A stretch of 64,000 bases of DNA from Chrysopilus asiliformis (taxonomy: Eukaryota > Arthropoda > Insecta > Diptera > Rhagionidae), in contig OZ035963.1 of assembly GCA_964034945.1 (NCBI GenBank), positions 63,754,182-63,818,181 of the forward strand, in the 5' to 3' direction. This document shows positions 36,690 to 48,630 of this stretch, in pieces. A program made the translations under genes and the position numbers. Position 1 is the stretch's first letter. Each line of letters starts with the position of its first letter. The notes beneath the pieces were generated by a model. That model did not search any database. It had not been told where the DNA came from and was given only the letters and a program-made list of their open reading frames with translations.

Positions 36690-36910
36690 GCCTAAACCAC
36701 AATTACGCGTTCGTGCGTGCGGCACCCACGCGGTGAATGTAAAAACTACGCATTTATATGAGTAAATGTATAATTGCGCGTTGCTCAGACGCGTTGCCGC
36801 GTCCGTGCCGCGTAGAGTAGGCTCAGTTTCTACTTTTAGACGCGGTGACAACTACTAGATGCCAGAACAAAATCATGCCACACGCACGCACGCGTAATTG
36901 TGGTTTAGGC
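36690..36910. mobile_element. 221-bp GC-rich MITE
   Basis: The inverted ends GCCTAAACCACAATTACGCG and CGCGTAATTGTGGTTTAGGC are perfect over about 20 bp. The interior is rich in ACGCG/CGCGT and GCGTGC. No other copy was seen. Confidence 0.8.
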
Positions 36911-37190
36911 CACAATGTTTATATACTTTTCTAGTCGGAACGGTTTTGAAAATTTTTCCTGTTTTTATTTCAAGGTTTTCGAATTTTTTTAAACGACTTT
37001 TTTAGTGGAAGGTTTTTTAAAAAAATTTTGTTTGTCTTTTTAAGTTTCAAGCAGTTTGTATTTTTACAATATGTTTTTAGATTCATGATTTAATTTTCAA
37101 AATGCCGAAAACGAGATTGAAATCGGCTCAATGAATTAAAAGATCCAAGAAGAGGCAGTTTAAAGTGGGGGGACGGCGAATTTTTACCGT

Positions 37191-37368
37191 ATTGCGAAAA
37201 AGTTCAAGTTTACCAAGCAATTTTATATCATATGTCATCTACATGAGCTCTAATTTTGTATAACATAACAATGCGGTCTACCCAAAATTGCAGTCTCTGC
37301 AAAATTAGAACTCATGTAGATTACATACAATATAAGATCGCTTAGTAAGTTTGAACTTTTTCGCTATG
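37191..37368. mobile_element. 178-bp fold-back element
   Basis: The arms, about 70 bp each, run from ATTGCGAAAAAGTTCAAG and CTACATGAGCTCTAATTTTG to complements ending TTGAACTTTTTCGCTATG. The mismatches between arms suggest age. Single copy in this window. Confidence 0.75.
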
Positions 37369-39250
37369 CGATGCGAATTCGCATTCGGTGTGCCAAGTGC
37401 CTAAGACTGTTTCATCATTTCCAGCCTAATAGCGAAAAGGGATCAAGAAAAAAACCACTTATTGAAATTTCAAAAAATTTTGAGAAAAAAACTTTAAGTA
37501 TGTGGAAAAACATCTTGAAAAATTAAAAAAAACAAATACTTTAACCCTCTCCGTGGCAAAAATAATTGATCAAGAGCTAAAATGTCGAATATATTCGACA
37601 AAAACACTCTGTATTAGTTTGACCGAATTTTCCGCTGCATTTTCAAGATTTTCATTAAATTTCCTCACAGTGTAGATACGAAATTCCCTTCACATCATGA
37701 TTTAAATGCGTAATGCGCAATGCACAAAGCGATTTACATAAAAACATTTGCATTGTTTCGAAATGCTAAAATGTTAATCTTGGTGTGAACACGAGGTTAT
37801 CTTATTAACTAATCAACGATTTCAGTTTAAAATACCAACCGTTTTGTTAAGAAAGATGCGCGCACATCTTATTTTCATTTGCAATTGAGATAAAATGCCG
37901 GTTAACAAAAAGATACTTTATTTTCTATAAAAACAAATTACATGTTTTAGGGTTCGTCAAACGGTTTGTGTTGAATGGCATTCATTATAAAAACATTTAC
38001 TGCTCCTTAATATTACGGAGAAAAGCAACAAACTATCGCCATTTTCTTATTGCCAAGAGATTCTTCGCAACATAAACTTAGTCGCTGTAAGAAGAAGATT
38101 CAGATGGTCGTACTTTTAGATACTTTTAAACATGGCATCGTGAGTATGGTTTCAGATACAAATAGTTCCCAAATGACAAATACCATAAATATTTTTGTTT
38201 TTCAAATGGCAACTGTGAGCTCATTAGGGACAACATAAGATATTAGACATTTAGACGGAGCAACGATAAACATTTTGGCAATACACCAGCATCAGTTTTA
38301 TTTTACAGTCAAGTATAGTCAAATTGTAAAAGTAATTCGTACAGATTTGATGGGACCCTTGGGCATAATTGAAAATCGATACGGGGCGACCGACACACTG
38401 AACGCCGTGTTAAGAAATATGCAAAGTTAATTGATATAATAAGAATTTCGTTTGATGGTAAGGAATGACATTTTATAAGCGAAAGGAGTGAGTAATATCG
38501 TTATAATATTTCAAAGTAAATTACGTTCCCATGACGAAGTTTCAACGTTTTATTGAAGTCGATTTATGTAAGCCAAAACTCATTATAGGCAATTTTTAGA
38601 CGTTCGCTAGCTCGTGGATACGAAATATTGCCAATGTGATGTTGAGATGTTTTGTCCAGAAGGTTACTAATTAGAAGCGAACGTTTCCAGCATAAGACAC
38701 TGGTCCAGGTGTAATTATAACCGATATTGTAATGAAGAGGAATTATATCTTGAATTACTGCAGAGTCTACTCGTTTCACTTTTTTTCTTCGATCTTTTCA
38801 GATATTTTTAACTCCAGAAAAGCGAATTTTTTTTAGAGATGGCCTTTCATTTATTAGGATTTCTTTAAAAAAAAGAAAATATTAAGAACCTTTAGACAAT
38901 CTAATTAGACAAATAGAAATACTGAAGCTCCAAATTTTATCAAAATATCTGTACCTTTTATAGATTTTATAAAATATAAAATGTTTTTAATTATTTAATG
39001 ATGTTTTGTCTATGATTACGTTGAAAAAGGCTTTTCGAAGAAATACTTTCTACTTATATTTTACACAGTTGGAAATTTTTAGTTATTTCTGGTTTACATA
39101 CTAACAAAATATTAGACTGCAATATTTTTAAAAAACTACTACTGAAATCGCAAAGCCCTTATGACGGTGTCATCAAATAAAGTTCGATTTCAAGCCCAGA
39201 CAAATTGAATTAAATTTCTAAAAAATTAAGAAAAAAATCGAAATAAGCTC
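37369..39250. other. AT-rich DNA, no gene seen
   Basis: Chance frames only (38050-38238 and 38564-38779). No repeat family was recognised. Confidence 0.45.
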
Positions 39251-39262
39251 AAAAAATTAAGA

Positions 39263-39360
39263 CAGATGGGGGAAGGGGGATGAGGGAAGGGGGATGAGGG
39301 AGGGAAGGGGAAAGGGTGATGGGGGAAGACGGGTGGGGGAAGGGGGTGGGGGAAGGGGGA
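39263..39360 (+). repeat. Purine-rich G-run tract
   Basis: About 100 bp nearly all G and A, with many runs of three to five G (GGGGGAAGGGGGATGAGGG repeats). It could form G-quadruplex or triplex DNA. The minus-strand Pro/Ser frame is a by-product. Confidence 0.85.
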
Positions 39361-39429
39361 TAATGAGCAACAAAATTACAGAAGAGCGACAAAATAGAAA
39401 ATAAAACTTGATTTAGATTAAAATCAAGC

Positions 39430-39857
39430 AATAAAAATCATTAATGAACGCCACAGGCGAAATTTTTTAAACAGAATGCGGCGCAGATATTTAAATCAAG
39501 AGACCAATCAAAAATTAACTAAAATTTTTGCGCACTGTACGTTTTGTAAATAGGCGCATCGGAAATTGTAAATAAAAGTAGCAATAAAGAGAAATGCGCC
39601 GCATTTTTTTGCTATGATACATCTTTTGAGGAAAATTGTTGGGAAAATGTGCCGCAGGCGAACGAAATATACTTTGGAGCAACCTTCAGTCGAAATATTG
39701 TACGTTTTGCATATTCAGTGATCGATTTTTCTAATGTTCGAAAAATTATTACACTAATTTGAAAAATCCGGAACATAAATTTAGTTTCCGGAACGACGGG
39801 ACAAGTAACTTAACACTGGGGCTGTCCCGGTCATTTTGAGACTTGTGGTCACCCTAT
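39430..39857 (-). repeat. F-family repeat, copy F3
   Basis: Reverse orientation. The tip is at the right (GGGCTGTCCCGGTCATTTTG then GTGGTCACCCT), and several GCGCCGCAGG-type motifs lie at 39450-39660. The interior is rearranged or duplicated relative to F1. Confidence 0.55.
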
Positions 39858-39971
39858 TTATGGGAAAAGATAAGCAATGGGTCCATGAAAATTGTTTAAA
39901 ACTTTAACAAAACATTTTTTGTGTTGCATATTTATTAAAAATCGTTAAAATTCAAATGTTTTTAAAGTAGT

Positions 39972-40438
39972 TTAACACGTTCACGCCGGCGCGTACCACC
40001 GGTGGCCCGCACTAGACTGTCTCATCGGACGGCGCGTACCACCGGTGGCCCGTATTTGATTGTGGTATTAGACTGTACGTAACACCAAATATTTAGATCT
40101 TTAACACTTTGACTGCCGAAAAAGAAGACCTGAGAGTCACGCTCTCGTTTCGACACAATTTTAATGTATTGTCAATGCTGCATAATCCCAAGAAACAATT
40201 TGTAACCGTGGTTACAAAGAAACCTTCAATTTAGGTTACATTTTGGTTACATTTTAGATGGTTTCCGAATAAACCCGCCAAAAACGGTTACTTTGAAACC
40301 AGCTTCTAAATAAGGTTTCTGAAACGCTCCTGAAAGGTTACAGAAACCAAATGTGAAACTTTTGAGTTTTGTTACCATGGTTTCAAATACGTTTCTTAAC
40401 CGGAATGTTACCTCACAGCGCCGGCGTGAACGTGTTAA
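39972..40438. mobile_element. TTAA-flanked piggyBac-like MITE with an insert
   Basis: Bounded by TTAACACGTTCACGCCGGCG and CGCCGGCGTGAACGTGTTAA, a 20-bp inverted repeat with TTAA tips. Inside, GGCGCGTACCACCGGTGGCC occurs twice. The MITE at 40190-40413 interrupts it. A second tip-like string, TTAACACTTTGACTGCCG, occurs near 40102, without a partner. Confidence 0.8.
40190..40413 (-). mobile_element. AACAATTTG MITE, second copy (nested)
   Basis: The reverse complement of 2340-2577 along almost its full length. Its far end stops at TGTTACCTCA, just before the host element's right terminus, so the last few bases of one end are missing. Confidence 0.8.
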
Positions 40439-42229
40439 ACATCTTTATTTAAAAACAACCCGACCAGATACTCTTGCAGCTTATTTCAATTTTACTAATA
40501 AAATTATTATTACTTTATCTGAACGTTGATTAACCTTTAGTCAAGGAATATACCAAACCGATAGTTTTTCCCAAAATCAGCAACCCCCGCCTCCCCTCCC
40601 ACCATCCCTGTTCCCGCGGACGCCCATATGCCCATTTTGGATTACATTTGGCTTTTAACACTGTGTTTTGGATTAAAATAGATGTCAAAATTTCTAACCG
40701 TGTAATACTACAATAATATCAAAGATGATTCATCAATAAATACATTTATCTCACATCATCTCTCCTATAGACATAAATTTCGCCCATAGTTTTTTTATGC
40801 CTTCATTTTTCAGGATATTTTTGATGTCTTAAAGAAAAAATGTCTATAAAAAGTTTTTCCCATCTGCAATTTTTCTGGCAGGACACGAGGATATTACGAA
40901 ATTTTTGTCTAGTCAACACTACTGGCAATTTCCTTATTTTTTTAAAAAATTAAATATCAATTCGTGTTAGATTTCAAGGATTATTTTGCTCTTCTCGGCT
41001 GTTTCTCAAAGCGCCTCCAACATAAAATTTTCCCTCGGAAAATTCGATATATTTGTTAGCACTTGAATTTTGTCTCATGTTTCCAATTTAATTACTTTCA
41101 ATTGTGTTCAAAAAGGCTCTCAGCATCACTCAATTGGCCATCAGATAAATTCCTCCAGTAAATATAGAACTTATTTCCATCATTTTTATGACGAATCAAA
41201 CTAAACATGACTGCATAAAATGATTCACTGGCAACAAATGCGTCTCAATGGTGGATTTTGTATAGAAAATAATCGCCCCAGACAAATTCATTGCATGTCT
41301 GGGGCCAAGTATGGTCTGCCATCTTAAAGTTAGTAAAACGACTCCCAGTTTATTTGCTTTTAAACAATAAATTCAATACTTTTCGATCCACCCTCACCAA
41401 ATTTAATGTTCGGTTCACTTACTTAACGAAAGTAATGAGCGTTTTTAATAGTATCGACAGTGGCAGCTGAATCAACATTCAGAAGATCTCCTCCTGGATA
41501 AATATAGGGACACGATGATTGTTTCGATCCTGATGGTATAGTTTTGACTTTCAACTTTTATCCAGAATCAGCCAAAAACAGTCAGCTTTCGATTTCAGTT
41601 CAGTTTAGTTTCGTCGTACTCAAATAAGCCATAAAATTTGAACAATATCCCGAACATGATCCATTAACGTTATTGGCTTATCATCATGATTCCCTGCTTT
41701 ATCCCGAATACTACCAGACGCCGGCCGTGCCATTACATATGAGGGATCCATTGGGCACGGGATAAATCCAAGTAACTCCAGAGGCCAGCCAGACACACTT
41801 TTCATGTCTCGTTTTATTTTATTTTATGTCTTAATGCTGAGCCACTTTATCCTGGAATTGACGATACATGAACATCGAACAAATATCGAAGATATGTGGC
41901 GGGCCAATTCAAACATAAATAGCATAACTAACATAAATAGATCGATGCCATATTTCATTTCGGATGGTATTATTTTTTTTTTCTACACTCCTTTGGCTTG
42001 GCAGTGGATATATGCGATAGTAATATCGGCAATCATATTAAATATGTGGCATAATTTCATGACAAATTAGTTAATGTACAGCATCAAGATCCATTACCTT
42101 AATTAGACGTGGAAATTATTATTATTGCTGATTGAATGGAGAATTCCTTTTAATTTCATTTATTAGATGGTGGCATGTCGGCTTTTTCGACGTGTGGAGA
42201 AATTTTCTTTGAAATTTTAGTTCTAGGGT
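40439..42229. other. DNA with no supported gene
   Basis: The frame at 41804-42070 (88 codons) is hydrophobic but has no domain or start context. The other frames are chance. Confidence 0.4.
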
Positions 42230-42710
42230 TTAAGGCATAGGGGAAGCTACACATGCCAAAGACCAAACGTCAAATACTCCATATATTTACTTTAAAAAAT
42301 CCATAGGTGGATAGGAGTGATTCAACTGGATTTTGATGTATGGAACAATTATGTAAAATCATATTCTAAACAGATTTTACCTTTATACATTTTTCAATAC
42401 GGCTTACCGTTTTCGAGAAAACATAAAAAAAAATATTCAATTTGGACGTGGGAGACGGTGGGGGAAGGTGTGGTCCAACTGGATTTTGTTGTATAGATAA
42501 GTTATGGAAAATCCTTTTCTAAACACATTTTATCTTTATAAATTTTTCGATACGATGCACAGTTTTCGAAAAAAAAACAGAAAAAAGTATGCCATTTGTA
42601 TGGGAGAGGGAAGACGCAGTGATCCGATTGGATTTTGATGTATGCCTGCATTATGTAAAATCCTATTCTAAACACATTTAACCTTTATATTTTTTCGCTA
42701 TCTTCTGATA
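42230..42710 (-). repeat. Satellite-like family B, copy B3
   Basis: About three units with landmarks at about 42371, 42524 and 42673 (spacing 153 and 149 bp). Each has TTATACATTTTTCAATACGG-like and ATTATGTAAAATC blocks. The left end has AGCTACACATGCC and GTCAAATACTCC as in B1. Confidence 0.75.
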
Positions 42711-43897
42711 AATATATCTCTTTTTTACCAACGGAAAATCCCAATTAAGCTCAATTTTCAGACCATTTGTTCTTATAGTGAGCTAGGGCTAAAAAAAATC
42801 ACTCTATTACTAAAGAATTTTCCTCAAAATAGATACTCCGTAGTTATCCTCCAAAATACACATAATCTATTCGTAATGCGCGACATTTTCATGTACGACA
42901 CAGTAGACATCTGGCAATTGCACGTCACCACCGCGTGTATTTAAATCCCATCCCTTCCGAATGAATTTCCCTGACAAGATCTGTCACTTTACCATTTGTT
43001 TCGAATTCAATTTAAACACTGAAATCTGGATTAACCCGAAGATCCAAGTGTGGAAAGACGTCGACCACGTGACTCGGGAGTTTTAAGATATTAACCGGAT
43101 TTAGGCAAGCACCCACCAGAGTCACCCATCTATCAGAGAAATAATATTTTAAATTTAAAAAAAAACGGTTAGGGTCCTATTTTTAAAACTTGCGTCTGAG
43201 ACGTAAACAAAGGCGATCCTCATGTCTTCCGCGTACGTTACTAAAAAGGGATTTACGCAGACGCATGACGAAGGAGTCGATTAGAGTGTAACATATGAGC
43301 CATTAGGACTGTGAATAGTTTTTAAGAAGGGTGTAATTGAGATGTTTTCACCTTGTTCAAGTGGATTGAGGTATGAGATTTTCCAGAGAGTTGGGGAAAA
43401 ATCAGGGACTTCTGTTTAGTGGCAATCAATTCCTTCATTATTTTGTCATAAATCAAGCGAAAGAGATAAAATATCCAATGAAATAACTTGAGAAATTTAA
43501 GATTATTTCATTGGATGCTAAATTTGAAACGTATTTGATGGACATTTGATGGGCAAGTCAGGCTTCAATTCAACCGCGATTTTCTGAAAAAGAAAAACTA
43601 CTGGTTTAATTCGCTTGAGAGAGCAACAGGGATTCTGCTGTCTTTAAAAGGGGTAAAACCACCTTCCTAATATCTTTTGAAACTCTGAAGAGATTTTGAT
43701 TCGTTTTTTACTGTTAGATAGGACATCGCTCATCGCCTTACGTGAAGCGATCACCCTAAAAAACCGTCGAATCGGCTTTTTAATACCGATGTTGCGGTTT
43801 CCATCTTACGACAGGCGTTAATTCTAGTTTTTCGAATCTTGTACCACTTTTTTAAAATGGAAGAAATGTTTTTTTTTCTTGTCTGACCCTGCAACCA
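42711..43897. other. DNA with no supported gene
   Basis: No repeat family or domain was recognised. Confidence 0.4.
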
Positions 43898-44131
43898 GGG
43901 CACCAATCATGTATTCCGACGCGTCTCTGTCTTTCGACTTCGACGCAGCTTTTAACTCTTGACTTCGCCATATCTGCAGCTTGAAATTTCGCGGAATCGT
44001 CACTATGAATCGAAACGTGATTCTGACTGTCACTCCAGGAAATTTGAAGCTGCTGATACGGCGAAGTCAAGAGTTAAACGCTGCGTCGAAGTCGAAAGAC
44101 AGAGACATGTCGGAATACATGATTGGTGCCC
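43898..44131. mobile_element. 234-bp fold-back MITE, copy 2
   Basis: The same length and sequence family as 24544-24777. The ends GGGCACCAATCATG and CATGATTGGTGCCC are perfect complements, and the arms run almost to the centre. Confidence 0.85.
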
Positions 44132-44194
44132 GGTTTTTGGCTTTGCCTGCCGCAATGTTTCTCGCCAGATATCGTGGTTGCGTGCCGATGTCCT

Positions 44195-44375
44195 TTAAGC
44201 CGGCCATACATTATGAGACTTGTTCTAGAGTCATGTTGTACAACTTGTTGTGGCGGAGGCAAAATCAACAGGGTTTTGATTTTTGTCGAACCTAAAATTT
44301 GGTACTACAACTGGCTTATACACGATCCAACATTGCCTACAACCGAACCAAGTTGTATAATGTGTGGCCGGCTTA
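44195..44375. mobile_element. TTAA-flanked MITE, GCCGGCCA ends
   Basis: TTAAGCCGGCCATACATTAT at the left and ATAATGTGTGGCCGGCTTAA at the right. TTAA on both sides suggests a TTAA-specific element of 181 bp. It lies 63 bp from the previous MITE. Confidence 0.75.
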
Positions 44376-45448
44376 AGATTCGCCTCCAAACTCTCTTAGT
44401 GTCTTGGTTAACGCTGCCTTATTCAACGCTGTCTTGACCTGTGAGTTGGGTTTCCCCATCAACTGATTGTTAGCAACGAATAAAGATTTATTGTTCTAAA
44501 AATTTCAATTCAACTACTAAAGTCTACAAGATGTATCGCGAAGATTGTTTTAAAAAAAAAAAAATACAAATATTTGAATATTTCGATTAATTCATCATGC
44601 TGTTATATAACAGAATGTAGTATCAAATTTTCGTTACCAAATGGCGGATAAATACAAAAAAAATCTTATGCAAACCAAGCATAATTCCGCAATTGCATAC
44701 CTGTGCCAAAAATATTATAAATCTTTAAGATCTTGAAGAAAATCTCTGTGTTTTCCTAGATTACGGCACAAAAAACGTTCTTATTTTCCACAAAACAAGC
44801 AAAAAAAAAACACCCAACCATTTGACAATGGCTAGCATATGATCGTTAATTTTGGTGTCACAAAATTGTGAAAAGAAAAATGACTTGTTTAATGTACGAT
44901 AAAGTCTCCGTCGTCTTATCACATCGTTATCACCTCGAAGCAGGTAAATAGTAAAAACAGGTGAATTGCAAACATATTCCCGACTTGAAAAAAGGGGTTT
45001 CGCTTCACAAAAAAAAAAGAGTCGCTTATCACCAGGTCAACATTAGCCAAGCATGATAAGATAGTGTAAAAGACGCGCTAAATATGTTGACTTTACCGCT
45101 TTCTAAACAAAACTAGAAAAAAAAACGCCATTGTTGGGTAAGTTTTCGTGCACAACATGAATTTGTAATTGGATTTTATTACTGTCTAAAGCTTTTATCA
45201 TACAGCAAGGCAGCAAGTGTGGTTGAATTTGGCCAATTGCGGATAAATTTTCTTTTGTCGTGGGTGAATTTCTATTAAGTAACAAAAACGAATGACGTAA
45301 ATTTTATGTCAACAGAAATTGTTGTTAGAAAAAAAGATTCATAACCTGTGACTTTTATTACATAAAATATATATTCGTACAGATTGTAAAAGATTTATGA
45401 AAAATTAATAACAAAATCGGCAGAGAGAGACATTGGAGAACTGCTCTA
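44376..45448. other. AT-rich DNA, no gene seen
   Basis: Nothing recognised beyond A runs. Confidence 0.45.
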
Positions 45449-46098
45449 AAGGTGCCGCTCCACACTCAGAAAAATGTCCAGGTCAACTTTTTGTCAGGTT
45501 AACTCTGACCTTACAGAGGTTTCTGTAAGCCAGCTAGCGGTCAGAGTTAACCTATCTAACGTCAACTCGTGCAGCTCCCAATGCCCTACTTCACCTGCTG
45601 GTGGCTTAATTTCAGAATTTCTCCGACCACAGGTCAACTCAGTTTTACTTGCCCACATGCAGGCGAACGCGCGCCTGCCCGAGGCCAATTACGCCGTATG
45701 TAGGTCGTCGAGTTAGCCTCCATTTTTCTGAGTGCACATGAGAGTAAATGCCGGCGAGAACCTCTCGATAACAAGTACTCGCAAATGGACACGTCTCTGA
45801 GAGTCGCTCGCAGAAACTCGCGAGCTAGTTTCTGCGAGCTGTCAAAAGTGATTTTACTGTCTAGTCGACACGCACCCACTGAACTCTCGGGGAGTTGCTC
45901 GCCAGATACGAACGGCGTATGAATTTCGCTAGTAGCTCTCGAGAACTCGCCAAAGCAAGATGTCAAAAAAATCAAGATATTGGTCTTCAAAAGAGAAAAA
46001 TCGCTGAAATTAACTCTCAAATGGACAACCTCCTGCGAGTAACTCTCAAGAGTTTTTGAGAGTTACTCGCGTATTTACTCTCATGTGGAGCGGCACTT
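45449..46098. mobile_element. Family-A' palindromic MITE, copy A5, with insert
   Basis: The ends are AAGGTGCCGCTCCA and TGGAGCGGCACTT. The 272-bp MITE at 45463-45734 sits inside the left terminal repeat, and the remaining 376 bp match the sister copies. Confidence 0.9.
45463..45734. mobile_element. 272-bp MITE nested in A5
   Basis: Nearly identical to 5206-5477, with the same length and the same 14-bp ends. CA flanks both sides (45461-45462 and 45735-45736), while intact A' copies have one CA at this point (CTCCACATGAG). Confidence 0.9.
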
Positions 46099-48239
46099 TT
46101 AGAAGGTTTTGAGACTTTTTTGACCCTATCTGAACTTCAAAAATCGATATCTTTAAAATTTGGCAAAATATTTCGATTCTCAACTTTAATTAAAATGGAA
46201 TTCCGTTTAGCTGTCCTCACTTTCTGCCCATCGAAAGCGTCAAAAGAGCCATCAAAAGATTCGGTTTTTTTCCTTGCGAAAATCTTGAATAACTTTTCTT
46301 GAATTGAAATTAGATTTCTTTGTTATACGTTCAAGAAAATGTCGCACATCAGGGTGAAACAGATATCCACTGATGGGTAACCTCGAACACCCTCGGGAGC
46401 ACTATGTCACTTTTCTAAGGGCTGAAAAGTACTAAAAGCAAACAACAGTAAAAAAATCCATTATGCCGCCATTATATTTATTGTTATATGTGAAACAAGG
46501 CATTCTGCATTCCTTAGCTCTGCTCTAGTCGTTAGCTGCCTGATCCCGATATCCTTTTCCTCCTGCTGTGACTGTAGCTCAAAAAAAAAAAACTCTCCGA
46601 AAACTTTTCATTTCGATGTCTGGAGGAGTCAAGCACTTTCAAAATGCGATATACGCGAATCATTTTTAAAGGGAGCGAGCCATGCAAGTGGCACCTTATG
46701 GCTGAATGCTGAGAGTTTTCTGGAATTTTCATTTGATCCTGATGATATTTCCCTACTACCATTAAAAGGGATGCTAGAATATTCAACCCTGAACCACAGC
46801 AGGGAGAAAGTCGTCGTAGTCGTCACGACGCACAGCTTCATTTCAGTGCACAACTAAAAGCCCTTTTCTGAATTTATGGGTGGCGCGGGTGAATCGAACG
46901 GGAAATATGAAAACATATAAAAAACAATGTTTCAGGGTAGTTTATCCGTGTACGTACTTTTCTAAGTTCGCTAGACTGTTGGTAGCTGTAGTACTATGGT
47001 AGGAGGGGAGGGGGAAGGGGGAATCGAAGGGAATGGGAAGATGCTTCAAACAATTTCTCGACATGATGGTATAGTAATGTAAATTTCCTGTTCCAATGAC
47101 GATTTCAATGGGCCTCCAGAGAATTACTTCACTAACGAACACAATTTTTTGACACCACCGCATCGAATGCATTGCAATCCTTCCTCCCCCTTCGGAAAAA
47201 CAAGAAAAAAAACACTAACATTATTATTTTGTTGATTTCACAGAGTAAAGTTTTCCATTTGTTCGTCGTTTAAAAAAAAAACTACAACCAACCCCCTGTT
47301 ACGCTAAGGTGAGATAACCGACAACCCCCGATGTCCTAAAGTCAGAACGATAATCCCTTTTTGCTGTTTTCCGGGATTTTTTTTAGGTTTCAAGGGCGGT
47401 GGGGGAGGGGGTGAGGGTGCAACTGAAAGCCGACAACTAATACTGGTAATGGAAATAGATGTAGTCGTATAAATTTCATTAGTCTGCCAAATTCCTGTGG
47501 AATTTTCTTGCTTCATTTTTTTTCTAACAATTCCTCGTTTTTTGTGCGCCTTTTTTGTTTTGAGTTTTGTTTCCTTCACGTGGATGGGGTGGGTGTGCGA
47601 GTGGGTGCGTCTGTTCAATATTGATATGTGCATTCGGTTGCAAATGAAAGGGGGGAAAAATATTATTCATTGCTGTTCGTTGACTGTTGGAAAAATATCC
47701 AATTACTGACTGAGAAGGATGTGGTTTTTCTGTGTAAAAGTTTTCCATTTCGACGTGGAACTTTTAAGGTTTAAGGAGCATAAATATTCAAACGGCGGAT
47801 GTAGGCGGAAGTCAACATTTCACTTCAATGAGAAAATTTAATCTTGAATATTGAAATAAACTTTATTAAAAAACGATCATTCAATTAATTATTTCAGTTG
47901 TTTTACCTATTTGCATTCTGTTTGCATTCTGTTTAGAACTGTTAAAGATACGCAAAGGCGTTAGAAGAATAAATGCAGATTTTTTTTTTAATTTGATTAT
48001 TTGCATTTTTTTTTATTGTGCTTTTGAGCATAGGTTTCGAAGAATTTTCACAAAAAAATGAAAAAGCTTGTTTTTATTTTTTGCAAGTACGTTGAGAACT
48101 GTTAGAGATATGTAAAAACCGTTAAAGCAAAAAATGAAGAAAATTGTATATCCTTTAAATTTTGAGGTATTTAAAAAAAATTGTGTGGGGGGGGGGGGTA
48201 CTCGTTATCTCGAGTTATTTAAGATACGTTAAACGGAGA
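46099..48239. other. DNA with no supported gene
   Basis: A purine-rich patch near 46998-47030 and scattered chance frames (for example 47304-47633 and 47497-47709). A G11-12 run lies near 48187. No gene was recognised. Confidence 0.4.
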
Positions 48240-48630
48240 GACCAACAGACAGACAGACCGAGTAACAGACAGACCGAGTAACAGACAGACCGACAGACCG
48301 ACAAACCGACAGATCGACAAACAAATAGACCGACAGACAGACCGACAGACTGATAGACTGACAGACTAACAGACTAACAGACTAACAGACTAACAGACTA
48401 ACAGACTAACAGACTAACAGACTAACAGACTAACAGACTAACAGACTAACAGACTAACAGACTAACAGACTAACAGACTAACAGACTAACATACTAACAG
48501 ACTAACAGACTAACAGACTAACAGACTAACAGACTAACATACTAACAGACTAACAGACTAACAGAGCGAGTGACGATAGACCGACAGACAGATAGACGGA
48601 CAGACAGACTGATAGACTGACTAACAGACA
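48240..48630 (+). repeat. 8-bp simple satellite (ACTAACAG)n
   Basis: The core 48361-48563 is an almost pure ACTAACAG array. It is flanked by degenerate GACAGACC/GATAGACT variants on both sides. Confidence 0.95.

Noticed and set aside
41804..42070. Hydrophobic 88-codon frame as a membrane protein
   Set aside because: AT-rich DNA gives hydrophobic frames by chance. There is no family resemblance and no clear start or splice context.
46888..46912. Possible tRNA T-arm-like string
   Set aside because: No cloverleaf could be built around it. No tRNA or rRNA was recognised anywhere.
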